Shown here: one piece after another, positions 44,114 to 52,845 of the stretch
Position numbering within the stretch: position 1 is the first letter of the stretch
How the letters are laid out: every line of letters starts with the position of its first letter
Assembly (NCBI RefSeq): GCF_010548375.1
Contig: NZ_JAAGLY010000001.1
Coordinates: 310,001-374,000 of the forward strand
Direction of reading: 5' to 3'
Source of the DNA: Streptomyces sp. SID13726
Lineage (GTDB): Bacteria; Actinomycetota; Actinomycetes; Streptomycetales; Streptomycetaceae
DNA length: 64,000 nt
Translations under genes and position numbers: made by a program
The notes under the pieces: model-generated
Told to the model about the DNA's origin: nothing
What the model saw: the letters and a program-made list of their open reading frames with translations, nothing else
Databases searched by the model: none

Positions 44114-44256
44114 CCTGAATCGGCGTTCCACGGGATCGGAAGGGCCAGCGTATCGAGCACCCGCCCGGCGACCTACGCCCCGGAAGTACCGGACCTGACG
44201 CCGGTTGAGTACCGCGGATGCCTGTACGCGAGGCGCCACGCGCGCGTGGCACGACG

Positions 44257-44295
44257 GCGGGGCCGGGAACGGTCGTCCACCGTTCCCGGCCCCGC
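44257..44295. terminator. Perfect 17-bp hairpin terminator at the left border of the biosynthetic operon
   Basis: GCGGGGCCGGGAACGGT (44257-44273) and its exact complement (44279-44295) enclose the loop CGTCC. It lies 24 bp after the methyltransferase stop and marks the end of the long leftward operon. Confidence 0.85.
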
Positions 44296-44318
44296 TCAGT
44301 ACGGGTGTGCGACGGCCG

Positions 44319-45110
44319 TCACGCCCTGCGGTAGACGGAGACCGCGTCCCTGCTGTCGTAGTGGAAGGGCTCCTTGCGCCAGCCGCCCCAGCGGTCCTCC
44401 AGTTCGAGGCCGCCCAGACGGGCCATCAGGTCCTGCTCCGAGGGCCAGATGAAGCGCATGGTCGCCGCGATGACACGGTTGCCCTTCTCGCTCAGGATGA
44501 CGTCCGTGCGCTTGATCAGCTGGGTCGTCGGGTCGACGTGGTTCATCTCGAACCAGGCCAGCCGGGGATGCCCGGCCAGCCGCCCGGAGAGCCGGAAGGG
44601 CTCGGTCATGCCGTAGTCGTTGTGCCGGCCCCGCTGGTAGTTCGTCAGGTCCGGCACGATGTTCTGCACGACCAGCCGCCCGCCGGGCTTGAGCCGCTTC
44701 GCGCTGTTGGCCAGGCAGCGCGCCTGCTCGCCCTGGTCGGGCAGGACGAACAGGGTGGCCAGCGCGATGAAGACGACGTCGTACTCCTCCTCGACGTCGA
44801 CGTCCGCGAAGTTGCCCTCGAAGACCTGGACGCGGTCCCCGCCCGGCTTCTCCTTCAGCCTGCTCAGCATCTTCGGGGAGGCGTCGATACCGCTCACCCG
44901 CACCCCCCGCTCGGCCAGCGGGAGCGCCACCCGGCCGGTTCCGACGCCCAGTTCCAGGGCCGAGCCGCCCTTGGCGAGGTCGGCCAGGAAGTCCGCGGCC
45001 TCCTCGGCGTCGTCACGGTTGTCCTCAGGCGTCCAGCTGTCCCAGATGTCGGCGTAGCGGTCCCACTCGGCCTTCGCCTCTTCCTGCCACTGCCTGCTGG
45101 TCTTGGTCAT
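44319..45110 (-). CDS. pamY: SAM-dependent methyltransferase, probable N-methyltransferase (PamY-like)
   Basis: A 263-aa class I methyltransferase. Motif I is ALELGVGTGRVALPLAERG (about residues 51-69), followed by the acidic ribose contact GIDASPKML and EEYDVVFIALATLFVL (motif II). It is the last gene of the thirteen-gene operon, 63 bp after the aminotransferase gene. The pairing suggests it methylates the amine installed by that enzyme, as PamY is proposed to do in pamamycin biosynthesis. The symbol is given by cluster context and family, not by sequence comparison. Start is the ATG at 45108-45110; an in-frame upstream extension lacks a ribosome site. Confidence 0.72.
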   Translation of the reverse strand: MTKTSRQWQEEAKAEWDRYADIWDSWTPEDNRDDAEEAADFLADLAKGGSALELGVGTGRVALPLAERGVRVSGIDASPKMLSRLKEKPGGDRVQVFEGNFADVDVEEEYDVVFIALATLFVLPDQGEQARCLANSAKRLKPGGRLVVQNIVPDLTNYQRGRHNDYGMTEPFRLSGRLAGHPRLAWFEMNHVDPTTQLIKRTDVILSEKGNRVIAATMRFIWPSEQDLMARLGGLELEDRWGGWRKEPFHYDSRDAVSVYRRA

Positions 45111-45173
45111 GGTGTCGCTCGCCTTCCGTACGGTGGTGGGGAACGGTGGGACCACTGCGCTGCCGGGGCCGTG

Positions 45174-46520
45174 TCACCCCATGGCCCGGGCGAAGCCGGA
45201 CTCGGGGACACGGCCCGCCTTGACGTCGGTGAGCGCGGCGTCGAGCGCGCCGGCGATCTCCGTGACGTCGTCCTCCGTGATGACCAGGGGCGGCATCAGC
45301 ATCAGGTTCGGGACGACCCGGAGGCTGGAGCTGAGCACGCCGTGGCTCTCCAGCGCCATGCGCAGCTTGTTCACCCGGCCCGGCGTCCAGGGCTCGCCGC
45401 CCGGCTCGCCGAACTCCAGCCCGCAGAACAGGCCGAGGCAGCGCACCCCGGTCAGCTCCGGGTGCTGGGCCTGGACCTTGCCGAGCGCGCCGACCAGGTC
45501 CGTGGAGCGCTGCCGTACGTTCTCCAGGACGCCGTCCTCCTCCAGCACCCGGATGACCGCGAGCGCCGCCGCGGCGGCCACGGCGTGACCGTCGTTGGTG
45601 GAGCCGACGCTGAGCGCGGTCTCGGCGGTGGTGCGGTCGTGCAGCTGCTCGAAGAGGCGGTCGTGGACGGCCACGGCCGACATCGGGATGTACCCGGAGG
45701 TGATGCCCTTGCCCAGGGTGATGATGTCGGGCGTGACGTCGGGCAGTTGGCCGGCCCGGGTGAAGTCGCCGACCCGGCCCATGCCGGTGACGACCTCGTC
45801 GAAGACCAGGTGGATGTCGTGCCGGCGGCAGAACCGGGCGAGCGAGGCGAGGTAGTCGGGGGAGAGGATGTGGCCGCCCTCGCCGACGATCGGCTCCACG
45901 ATCACCGCGGTCACCCGCTCGGGCCCGAACTCCGTGATGAGCCGCTCCATGTCGCTGACGCCCTCGACCGCGCCGTGCGAGAAGGGGCCCGGGGCGTGGT
46001 GCACCTGCGGGAGCATCGGGCCGGTCTGGTGGTGCAGATAGGGGACGCCGGTCACCATGCCGGCGCCCGGACCCTGCCCGTGGAAGCCGTCCCACATGGC
46101 GAACACCGCCATCCGCTCGGGCTGTCCCGCCCGCAGCCGCAGGAACCGGGAGAGCAGCAGCGCCATCTCCACCGCCTGGGCGCCGTTGCTGGCGAAGCGG
46201 ACGTGGTTGATGCCGTCCGGCAGATGGCGCACCAGGGCCTCGGCGCAGTCCACGGTGACCTGCGCCGGACGGCCGTAGCCGTGGCTGTTGGCGAAGGGCA
46301 GCCGGTCCAGCTGCTGCTTCATGGCCTCCTTCACACGGGTGTTGCCGTAGCCGAGCGTGACGTTCCACAGCCCGGAGCGCGCGTCGAGGTACCGGCGGCC
46401 AGCGGCGTCGCGGACACGGACGCCGTCCGCCTCCGCGAGCAGGTCATCGGGGGACAGGGCCTTGAGGTAGGGACGGGGGACGCCGCTGTTCCACAGGGCG
46501 AATTCGGCGGGGTCGATCAC
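45174..46520 (-). CDS. pamX: Class III PLP-dependent aminotransferase (PamX-like)
   Basis: A 448-aa aminotransferase. The PLP Lys is in ITLGKGITSGYIP (Lys271), with the cofactor Asp in LVFDEVVTGMGR (Asp241) and phosphate contacts in FASNGAQAVEMAL. Class III enzymes transfer amino groups to ketones or aldehydes distant from a carboxylate, fitting amination of a polyketide keto group. Followed by a methyltransferase, it matches the PamX/PamY pair proposed to form the dimethylamino group of pamamycins. GTG start with GAGAGG upstream; 52 bp after the amidohydrolase-like gene. Symbol assigned from context. Confidence 0.75.
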   Translation of the reverse strand: MIDPAEFALWNSGVPRPYLKALSPDDLLAEADGVRVRDAAGRRYLDARSGLWNVTLGYGNTRVKEAMKQQLDRLPFANSHGYGRPAQVTVDCAEALVRHLPDGINHVRFASNGAQAVEMALLLSRFLRLRAGQPERMAVFAMWDGFHGQGPGAGMVTGVPYLHHQTGPMLPQVHHAPGPFSHGAVEGVSDMERLITEFGPERVTAVIVEPIVGEGGHILSPDYLASLARFCRRHDIHLVFDEVVTGMGRVGDFTRAGQLPDVTPDIITLGKGITSGYIPMSAVAVHDRLFEQLHDRTTAETALSVGSTNDGHAVAAAAALAVIRVLEEDGVLENVRQRSTDLVGALGKVQAQHPELTGVRCLGLFCGLEFGEPGGEPWTPGRVNKLRMALESHGVLSSSLRVVPNLMLMPPLVITEDDVTEIAGALDAALTDVKAGRVPESGFARAMG

Positions 46521-46572
46521 GACAGGTTGCCTCTCTGTTGGGACTCTGCTGGGGTGAGCCCGGAGCCGGGGG

Positions 46573-47556
46573 TCAGCGCCGCTCCAGTTCCAGAAGCCGG
46601 GCCGCGTTGCCGTACAGCCAGCGGTCGGTGACCTCGTCGCCGAGGCCCAGGGCCGCCACCTGATCGGCCAGGACGGCGACCGGGTCGGCGTTGACCCAGG
46701 TCGCCGAGCCGAACAGGACCCGGTCGCGCAGTGCGGTGGCGCCGTACAGGAGAAGGGGCTCCCAGCCCGAACCGGGGCGGGACATCCAGGGCGGCCGGTG
46801 GGAGGAGAGGTCGAGGTAGACCTCGCGGTGGCGCTGGGCGATGGAGACCATCTCCAGCACCCACGGCCAGGCCGCGTGCCCGGCGACGATCGGCAGCCCG
46901 GGGTGCCGGCGGGCGATCCAGTCGACGTTGCGGGGATGGCACAGGTCGTGGGCGTGCCGCGCGAAGTGGTGCCCGGTGTGCAGCCACAGCGGCATGCCCA
47001 GCTCCCGGGCCCGCCCGAAGACCGGGTCGTACGCCGGGTCGCGCGGGTCGACGCCCTGCCAGAACGGGGTCACCGCGAACCCCCGCATCCCCAGGGCGTG
47101 GCAGCGCTCCAGCTCCGTCACCGCCCGGCGGGGATCGGTGAGGTCGATGCCGGCCCACGCCTGCATCCGGTCGGGCGCCTCGGCGGCGACGGCGGCCACC
47201 CGGGCGTTCACGTCGTCGCCGTCGGCGGTGGCGCCCCCGCAGCTCATCAGGACCTGGTGGACCACGCCGTTGTCGTCCATGTCCTTCAGCAGCGCTTCGG
47301 CGTCGGTGCGTTCGGGCCGGCCCGCGACCAGCAGGTCGATCGCCGCGGCCTGGTCGCCGGTGTCGAGCCGGGCCCGGAAGGAGGCGTGGTCGGCGCCGAA
47401 GACCGAGGTGGCGTGGCGGCCGAACGCCCGCAGATACGCCGGGGCGACCGCGGCCAGACCCCGGAAGTAGGTCCGCCAGCACTCGCGGTCCAGGGCCAGC
47501 ACGCACACGTCGACGACCCGGCGCCGCCCCGCGCCCGGATCAGCCGACACGGTCAC
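46573..47556 (-). CDS. Amidohydrolase-2 family protein with degenerate metal site
   Basis: A 327-aa TIM-barrel protein of the amidohydrolase 2 (decarboxylase/hydrolase) group: WLHTGHHFARHAHDLCHPRNVDW, GLPIVAGHAAWPW and the C-terminal YGNAARLLEL are recognisable. Two usual metal positions look altered: the N-terminal HxH after strand one reads VVDVCVLAL, and the late Asp motif (usually FGTD or FGSD) reads LFGSATW. Activity may therefore be changed or lost, or the protein may use another residue set. It overlaps the CoA-ligase end by 17 bases, so it is part of the operon. Its step in the pathway is unknown. Confidence 0.65.
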   Translation of the reverse strand: MTVSADPGAGRRRVVDVCVLALDRECWRTYFRGLAAVAPAYLRAFGRHATSVFGADHASFRARLDTGDQAAAIDLLVAGRPERTDAEALLKDMDDNGVVHQVLMSCGGATADGDDVNARVAAVAAEAPDRMQAWAGIDLTDPRRAVTELERCHALGMRGFAVTPFWQGVDPRDPAYDPVFGRARELGMPLWLHTGHHFARHAHDLCHPRNVDWIARRHPGLPIVAGHAAWPWVLEMVSIAQRHREVYLDLSSHRPPWMSRPGSGWEPLLLYGATALRDRVLFGSATWVNADPVAVLADQVAALGLGDEVTDRWLYGNAARLLELERR

Positions 47557-49204
47557 GGGTGACCTCGATCCCGGCGGCCGCCCGGTCCCAGGTGTCGGGG
47601 GTGACCCCCTGGGCGCGCAGCACCTCCTTGCGGACCTTCCCCGTCTCGGTCACGGGGAGTTCGGGCAGGACCCGGACATAGCGCGGCACCATGAAGTGGG
47701 CCATGCGCGGCCGCAGATGCCCGATCAGCTCCGCCGGGTCGAGCCGGGCGCCGGGGCGCAGCACCAGGGCGGCGAGGATCTCGTCCTCGGAGTGCTCGCT
47801 GGGCACCGCCACGGCCGCGGCCAGCTCCACCGCCGGATGACCCAGCAGCTCGCTCTCCACCTCCGCCGAGGACACGTTCTCGCCCCGGCGCCGGATCGCG
47901 TCCTTGACCCGGTCGACGAAGAAGTAGTCGCCGTCCGGCTCGCGCAGCACGGCGTCCCCGGTCCGGAACCAGCCGTGCCGCCACGCCGCCGCGGTCGCCT
48001 CCGGCATGCCGTGATAGCCGTGGAACATCGACCAGGGCCGGTCCGCGCGCAGCACCAGCTCACCCACGGTCCCGTCCGGTACGTCCACGCCGTGCTCGTC
48101 GACCACCCGGCACTGCACCCCCGGCCGGGGCCGGCCGCAGCTGCCGGGACGTTCAGGGTCCAGCGCGGACACGATCGGCGCCGGCGTCTCCGACATGTTG
48201 AAGCCCGTGTACACGCCCACGCCGAAACGCCGGCCGAAGTCGAGGGCCTGACGGTTCAGCGGGATCACGCACGCGGTGCGCAGCGGATGGTCCCGGTCGC
48301 CGGGCGCCGGGGCGACACCGAGCAGGAAGTCGGTCATCGCGCCCAGCAGGGTGCACATGGTCACCCTGTGACGGCGGACCACGTCCCAGAACTCGGCGGT
48401 GCGGAAGCTGTCGACGACCACCGCCGAACCGCCGAACAGGAGCATGCAGTACGCCACTTCGGTGCCGCCCCCGTGGCACAGCGGGAGGTTCAGCAGATAG
48501 CGGTCGTGCTCGGTGATGTCCTCGTCGAGCAGGGCCGTCACGGTGGAGTAGTGGTGGACGTAGGAGACCAGCACGCCCTTGGAGGGGCCGGTGGTGCCCG
48601 ACGTGTAGATCACCGCCATGGTGTCCCACGGGGCGACCGGCCGCGGCGGCGGCACGAACTCCTCGGGCGCGGCCCGCAGCGCCTCCGGGCCCACGACCCG
48701 GGGGGAGCCGGGAAGGGCCTTTCCGGGGGCGCCGCCGAGGACGACGACCGTGTCGAGACGGCCGCCACCGGTGTGCTCCAGGCGCTCGGTGAGCGCCGCG
48801 TGCGCGATCAGCACCCGTGCGCCGGAGCCGTCCAGGACGTGCTCCAGCAGACCGCCGCGGTAGGCGGTGTTCACCGGCACGTGGACCGCGCCCAGGAGGT
48901 TGACGCCGAACCAGATCCGCAGCGCGTCCCGGCCGTTGGGCAGCCAGCACAGCACGGTGTCGTCCTGGCGCACACCGAGGCGGTGCAGCGCGGCGGCGGT
49001 GGCGCGCGCGTCGTCGTGGACCTCGCCGTACGTCCACTCGGTGCCGTCCTCGAAGACCGCGTACACCCGCTCGGGGTGCGCGCGGGCCCGGGCGGCGATC
49101 AGCTCGCCCGTCACACAGTCCTCGGCCCCCGGCACCCGGGGGTCCTCCGGCGCCAGGATCTCGACCACGGGGGTCCCGGCCGGGGCGGGCCGCGGGCCGG
49201 TCAC
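47540..49204 (-). CDS. Acyl-CoA ligase (ANL superfamily, CaiC-like)
   Basis: A 554-aa adenylate-forming enzyme. The phosphate-binding loop is YTSGTTGPSKG (about residues 200-210), the aromatic/acid motif is TGFNMSETPAP, the hinge region is DYFFVDRVKDAIRRRGENVSSAEVE and the catalytic Lys is near the end in ETGKVRKEVL. The closest general type is crotonobetaine/carnitine-CoA ligase. It would activate a free acid, such as a starter, extender or the finished hydroxy acid, as CoA thioester. NonL and its pamamycin counterpart do this in macrodiolide assembly. The GTG start overlaps the upstream SDR stop (GTGA). Confidence 0.8.
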   Translation of the reverse strand: MTGPRPAPAGTPVVEILAPEDPRVPGAEDCVTGELIAARARAHPERVYAVFEDGTEWTYGEVHDDARATAAALHRLGVRQDDTVLCWLPNGRDALRIWFGVNLLGAVHVPVNTAYRGGLLEHVLDGSGARVLIAHAALTERLEHTGGGRLDTVVVLGGAPGKALPGSPRVVGPEALRAAPEEFVPPPRPVAPWDTMAVIYTSGTTGPSKGVLVSYVHHYSTVTALLDEDITEHDRYLLNLPLCHGGGTEVAYCMLLFGGSAVVVDSFRTAEFWDVVRRHRVTMCTLLGAMTDFLLGVAPAPGDRDHPLRTACVIPLNRQALDFGRRFGVGVYTGFNMSETPAPIVSALDPERPGSCGRPRPGVQCRVVDEHGVDVPDGTVGELVLRADRPWSMFHGYHGMPEATAAAWRHGWFRTGDAVLREPDGDYFFVDRVKDAIRRRGENVSSAEVESELLGHPAVELAAAVAVPSEHSEDEILAALVLRPGARLDPAELIGHLRPRMAHFMVPRYVRVLPELPVTETGKVRKEVLRAQGVTPDTWDRAAAGIEVTRDRVG

Positions 49205-50028
49205 TCGGGCATCCCGGTCGCGTCGAGCATGTGGCCGCCCACGGTGTCGTAGTGGCGTACGGACCGCAGGTACTGCTCCCAGTTGACGGCCGTCTGCGCG
49301 TTCCGGCTCACCGGCCGCACCGGGATCAGCGGGCCCACCCCGACCCGCGGCGGCAGGGTGACGGCCCACAGCACGACGTCCGCCACGTCCGAGGGGTCGA
49401 GCAGCCGGTCGACGTCCACCCCGAACTCCTCGGGGTCCTGCGCCAGATCGGTGCGCACCCAGCCGGGCAGCACCGCGACCGCCCGCACGCCCAGGTGCCG
49501 GTTCTCGATGTCCACCTGGGCGGTCAGCGCGTTCAGGGCGCGCTTGGTGATGGAGTACGGCGCCGACCAGTCCGCCTGGAGCAGGCTGCCCTCCGAGCTG
49601 ATGTTGACGATCCAGCCGTGCCCGCGCGCCCGCATCCCCGGCAGCACGGCGCGGATCAGCAGGAACGGCACGTCCAGGTTGAGCCGGAACGCCTGACGCC
49701 AGTGCCGGGGCCGGGTGTCGTGGATGGGTCCGGTGCGGGCCAGGGCGGCGTTGTTCACCAGGATGTCGACGGGGCCCAGCGCCCGCTCGGCGGCGGTCAC
49801 CGCGTCCTGGGGAGCGTCCTCGGCGGCCAGATCGGCGGTGAGCGCGATGACCGGCACCTCGTGCGCGGCCACCTCCCGCTCCACGGCGGCCAGTTCGCGT
49901 TCACGGCGGGCCACCAGCGCGACCGACGCACCGGCCGCGGCGAGCGTACGGGCGATGCCCGCGCCGATGCCCGACGAGGCACCCGCGACGAGTGCCACCT
50001 TGCCCTTGAGGGGCCTGTCCTCGGTCAC
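49201..50028 (-). CDS. Short-chain dehydrogenase/reductase, probable ketoreductase
   Basis: A 275-aa classical SDR: NADP-binding GASSGIGAG near residue 16-24, NNAAL (NNAG equivalent), catalytic Ser in VNISSEGS, and the Tyr-Lys pair in YSITK. RDR-type basic residues after strand two (ALVARRERE) indicate NADPH. It likely reduces a beta-keto thioester formed by one of the neighbouring ketosynthases. GTG start with AGGGAG upstream; overlaps genes on both sides by four bases. An unusually long C-terminal extension (RNAQTAVNWEQYLRSVRHYD) follows the standard fold. Confidence 0.82.
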   Translation of the reverse strand: MTEDRPLKGKVALVAGASSGIGAGIARTLAAAGASVALVARRERELAAVEREVAAHEVPVIALTADLAAEDAPQDAVTAAERALGPVDILVNNAALARTGPIHDTRPRHWRQAFRLNLDVPFLLIRAVLPGMRARGHGWIVNISSEGSLLQADWSAPYSITKRALNALTAQVDIENRHLGVRAVAVLPGWVRTDLAQDPEEFGVDVDRLLDPSDVADVVLWAVTLPPRVGVGPLIPVRPVSRNAQTAVNWEQYLRSVRHYDTVGGHMLDATGMPE

Positions 50029-51542
50029 TTGGGACTCCCTGGAGGTGTGCGGGGGGACACGGGCCGGGTCAGCGGCGGCAGTCCGGCCAGACAGTGGCCG
50101 CCGCCGTCGATCCGCAGGGCCGCGCCGGTCAGGCCGGCCGCCGCGGGGCTGATCAGGTAGCACACCAGCGCGGCTACCTCGTCCGGCTCGCTCATCCGGC
50201 CGGTGGGCACCAACTGGTTGGTGGCGGCGAGGAACTGAGGGTTCGTCACATCCGTCATCGGGGTGCGGACGAAGCCCGGCAGCACGCTGTTGGCCCGCAC
50301 GCCGTGCCGGGCGGCCGTGGTGGCGAGGTGCTGGGTGAACAGGGTCGCGCCGGCCTTGCTCACGCCGTAGCTGGCCAGGTTCGCCACCGGCGCGCTCACC
50401 GCGGCGAGCGAGGAGACCACGGCCACGGCACCCTCCCGGCCGGTCGCCGACCAGCGGGTGAGCAGGGCCTCGCAGACACTCGCGTACGACAGGGTGTTCA
50501 GGGCGAGCAGCCTGGCCCGGCCGCTCGTGTTGTCCCCGGCGCCGTCGAAGGCGACCGCGCCCGCCGCGTAGGCGAGCGCGTCGACACCGCCGGTGCGCTC
50601 CCACGCCTCGCTCACCAGACCGGCGGCGTGGGCCGGTTCGGCCAGGTCGACGGGGAGCACCCAGCAACGCCCGCCCGCCTCCCGCAACTCGGCGGCCAGC
50701 TTCTCCAACTCGGGCCGCCGCCGCGCCGCGAGCACCACCCCGGCCCCGCGCGCGGCACACTCCCGCGCGACGCTCGCCCCGATGCCGCCGCTGGCGCCGG
50801 TGACCAGCACGGTGCGGCCGTCCAGGCGGAACGGGTCGGGGCCGGGCCCGGGTTCGGCGGGAGCGGGGTCGGGGTGTGCGGCGCGGGCCGAGGGCATGGG
50901 GACGACCGCGGCGTCCAGGCCGCCGTCCAGGGGGAGGGTCTCGCCCGCCAGGTTGCCGAGGCTCCGGGACGCCAACAGGCGCAGGGCCGCCGCGAGTTCC
51001 TCCGGCTGAAGGGCCCGGCGGGTGACCAGGTGCCGCAGCAGCTCGGCCTCCGCGCCCGGGGACAGCCGGTGGCCGAGGAACGGCGCGTAGCCGACGCGTA
51101 CGGTGTTCACCGGCACGCCCCGGGCGGTGCAGCGCTTGGCCAGGTGCTGCCACCAGGCGTGGTCGGCCGCGCGGCCGGCGGCGGCCTCGGCACCGGCGTC
51201 GTCGTGCACCTGTGGCCCGCCGTCGGTGACCAGCACGGCGCGACCTCGGCCCCGGCGGGCCATCGCGGTGAGCACCCTGGCCACCTGGCCCCGGCGCAGC
51301 GGGACGCCGGCGCGCCCGCCGAGCGCCTCGTTGCCGACGGCCACCACGCAGTACACGTCCGGCAATTGGGCCGGCGTCAGGTCGTGCGCGGCCTCCACCC
51401 GGAAGCCGTAGCGCTCCCAGGCCGCCCGTACGGCCCGTGTGTGGGGCGCGCCAGGCTCCGACTCCAGGAGGACGAGCGGGCCGACCGGCGCCAGCGACGG
51501 CGTCGTCAGCAGGGCGGTGTCAGGACCGGTCGGCTCAGTCAT
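50025..51542 (-). CDS. Two-domain SDR ketoreductase with degenerate N-terminal half
   Basis: A 505-aa protein. The C-terminal half (about 240-485) is a complete SDR: TGASGGIGAS, Ser in VVSSLAAVS, Tyr-Lys in YGVSK, and a normal C-terminal LTGAALRIDGGG. The first 210 residues look like an SDR fold that has lost its nucleotide loop and catalytic Tyr-Lys: it retains VVAVGNEAL, RAVLVTDGG, VNTVRVGY and LAGETLPLDGG. A Pro/Ala-rich linker (about 215-238) joins them. The layout recalls FabG-high-molecular-weight proteins and modular ketoreductases, whose first half is structural. It overlaps the preceding ketosynthase gene by eight bases and the following SDR gene by four. Confidence 0.8.
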   Translation of the reverse strand: MTEPTGPDTALLTTPSLAPVGPLVLLESEPGAPHTRAVRAAWERYGFRVEAAHDLTPAQLPDVYCVVAVGNEALGGRAGVPLRRGQVARVLTAMARRGRGRAVLVTDGGPQVHDDAGAEAAAGRAADHAWWQHLAKRCTARGVPVNTVRVGYAPFLGHRLSPGAEAELLRHLVTRRALQPEELAAALRLLASRSLGNLAGETLPLDGGLDAAVVPMPSARAAHPDPAPAEPGPGPDPFRLDGRTVLVTGASGGIGASVARECAARGAGVVLAARRRPELEKLAAELREAGGRCWVLPVDLAEPAHAAGLVSEAWERTGGVDALAYAAGAVAFDGAGDNTSGRARLLALNTLSYASVCEALLTRWSATGREGAVAVVSSLAAVSAPVANLASYGVSKAGATLFTQHLATTAARHGVRANSVLPGFVRTPMTDVTNPQFLAATNQLVPTGRMSEPDEVAALVCYLISPAAAGLTGAALRIDGGGHCLAGLPPLTRPVSPRTPPGSPK

Positions 51543-52830
51543 CGTCGGCTCCCAGCAGGACGGCGCTCGCGACGGAACCGATCGTGTAGTTGAGACTCAG
51601 GGCGAGGTCGATCCGCGCGGCCCGGCCCCGCGTGCCCGGCACCGGGTCGAAGGTGCACACGTCGGCCGGTTTCTCGCAGTTGGCGGTCGGCGCGACCTGG
51701 CCGTGACGCATCATCTGGAGCGTCGCCGCGGCACCGATGACACCGAGCGGCGCCCCGCTGTGGCCGAACACGGCCTCCTGCACGGTGACGGGCAGGGTGG
51801 CCGCCCGCTCGCCGAAGATCGCCGGCATGATGTTGCCCTCCATCGTGTTGAAAGCCCGGTCCCCGGTGGCGGCCCCGTTGACGTAGTCGATCTCGTCCGG
51901 TGCCGCGAACCCGTCCAGACACCGGCGCGCGGCACGGGCGGCGCCGGCGCCGGTCAGGTCCAGGGCGAGGTTCGGCTGGGCGTTGCGTGCGGTGACCTGG
52001 GACAGCACCCGGCCGTAGGGCCGCACGCCCCGGCGGTCCGCGTGCTCACGGCTCTCAAGGATCAAAGTGGCTGCGCCGTTGCCGTAGTTGAGGCCCGCGG
52101 CGCGCTCGTCGTAGGGGCGCATCGGCTGGTGGACGAGGGTCGCGGTCTGCGGCTCGGTGCCGGTCACCGACCGCTCCTCCAGCTCCGCGTACTGGCGCAG
52201 CCTGCTCTCCCGCCAGTAGTCGGCGCCGGTGACGACCGCCACGTCCGTCTCGCCGGACGCGATCATGCGGGCCGCGTTGCCGAGGAGCACGGACGACGAG
52301 GCGCAGCCGCAGGACAGCGTGTAACTGGGGCCGGTGGCGCCCACCAGGCCCGCCTGGGTCGTCTCCACGTCGGACATCACCGCGCCCAGGACGTTGCGGA
52401 ACAGCACGGAGCGGGCCTCGCGCGGACTGATGTGCCGGGTGTCGGCCAGCAGCACCGGCAGATAGGTGTCGACGATGGTGTCGGCGGTGGCGTTGCGGGC
52501 CGCGAGCACCGCAGCCTCCTGAAGTGCGCCTGCCCGCCAGTCCAGCTCCGCGTCCGCGCACGCCTCCAACAGGGCCAGCAGACCGTACAGATGGATGTCG
52601 GAGTACTTCTCCACGAAGCGCGCCGGGATCTCCGGCAGCCGCTCGGCCGCCGCCCCCGGGTCGAGGGGGACGCTCCCGAAGTACGTCCCGTCCGCCTGCT
52701 CCAGGAACGACTCCCCGTGCGAGACGGCCGCCCAGAACTGCTCGGGCGTCGCCGTCGGAGCGGTCCGCCCCGGCAGACAGAAGCCCATTCCGGTGACGAG
52801 GGCGTCCCGGGGACTCTTGGTCATGGTCAC
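51535..52830 (-). CDS. KAS II-like protein lacking the first catalytic His (copy 1)
   Basis: A 431-aa thiolase-fold protein of the FabF/KAS II type. The nucleophile Cys is kept (SCGCASSS, Cys176) and so is the second His (FGHSGAPLG, His357), but the segment that should carry the first His (normally VNAHGT) reads YVNGAATGD, with Ala320 at the His position. The closest relative in the window is the gene at 60363, with the same change. Retaining Cys separates it from chain-length factors, which lose the Cys. It may act as an acyltransferase making C-O bonds or a non-decarboxylating condensing enzyme. GTG start 15 bp after the KAS III stop, AGGGG upstream. Confidence 0.8.
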   Translation of the reverse strand: MTMTKSPRDALVTGMGFCLPGRTAPTATPEQFWAAVSHGESFLEQADGTYFGSVPLDPGAAAERLPEIPARFVEKYSDIHLYGLLALLEACADAELDWRAGALQEAAVLAARNATADTIVDTYLPVLLADTRHISPREARSVLFRNVLGAVMSDVETTQAGLVGATGPSYTLSCGCASSSVLLGNAARMIASGETDVAVVTGADYWRESRLRQYAELEERSVTGTEPQTATLVHQPMRPYDERAAGLNYGNGAATLILESREHADRRGVRPYGRVLSQVTARNAQPNLALDLTGAGAARAARRCLDGFAAPDEIDYVNGAATGDRAFNTMEGNIMPAIFGERAATLPVTVQEAVFGHSGAPLGVIGAAATLQMMRHGQVAPTANCEKPADVCTFDPVPGTRGRAARIDLALSLNYTIGSVASAVLLGADDD

Positions 52831-52845
52831 TGCCGCGCCCCTCGC

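Noticed and set aside
51535..52830. Chain-length factor (KS-beta) assignment for the His-lacking KAS II-like protein
   Set aside because: Chain-length factors replace the nucleophile Cys, usually by Gln; here the Cys is kept and the first His is lost.
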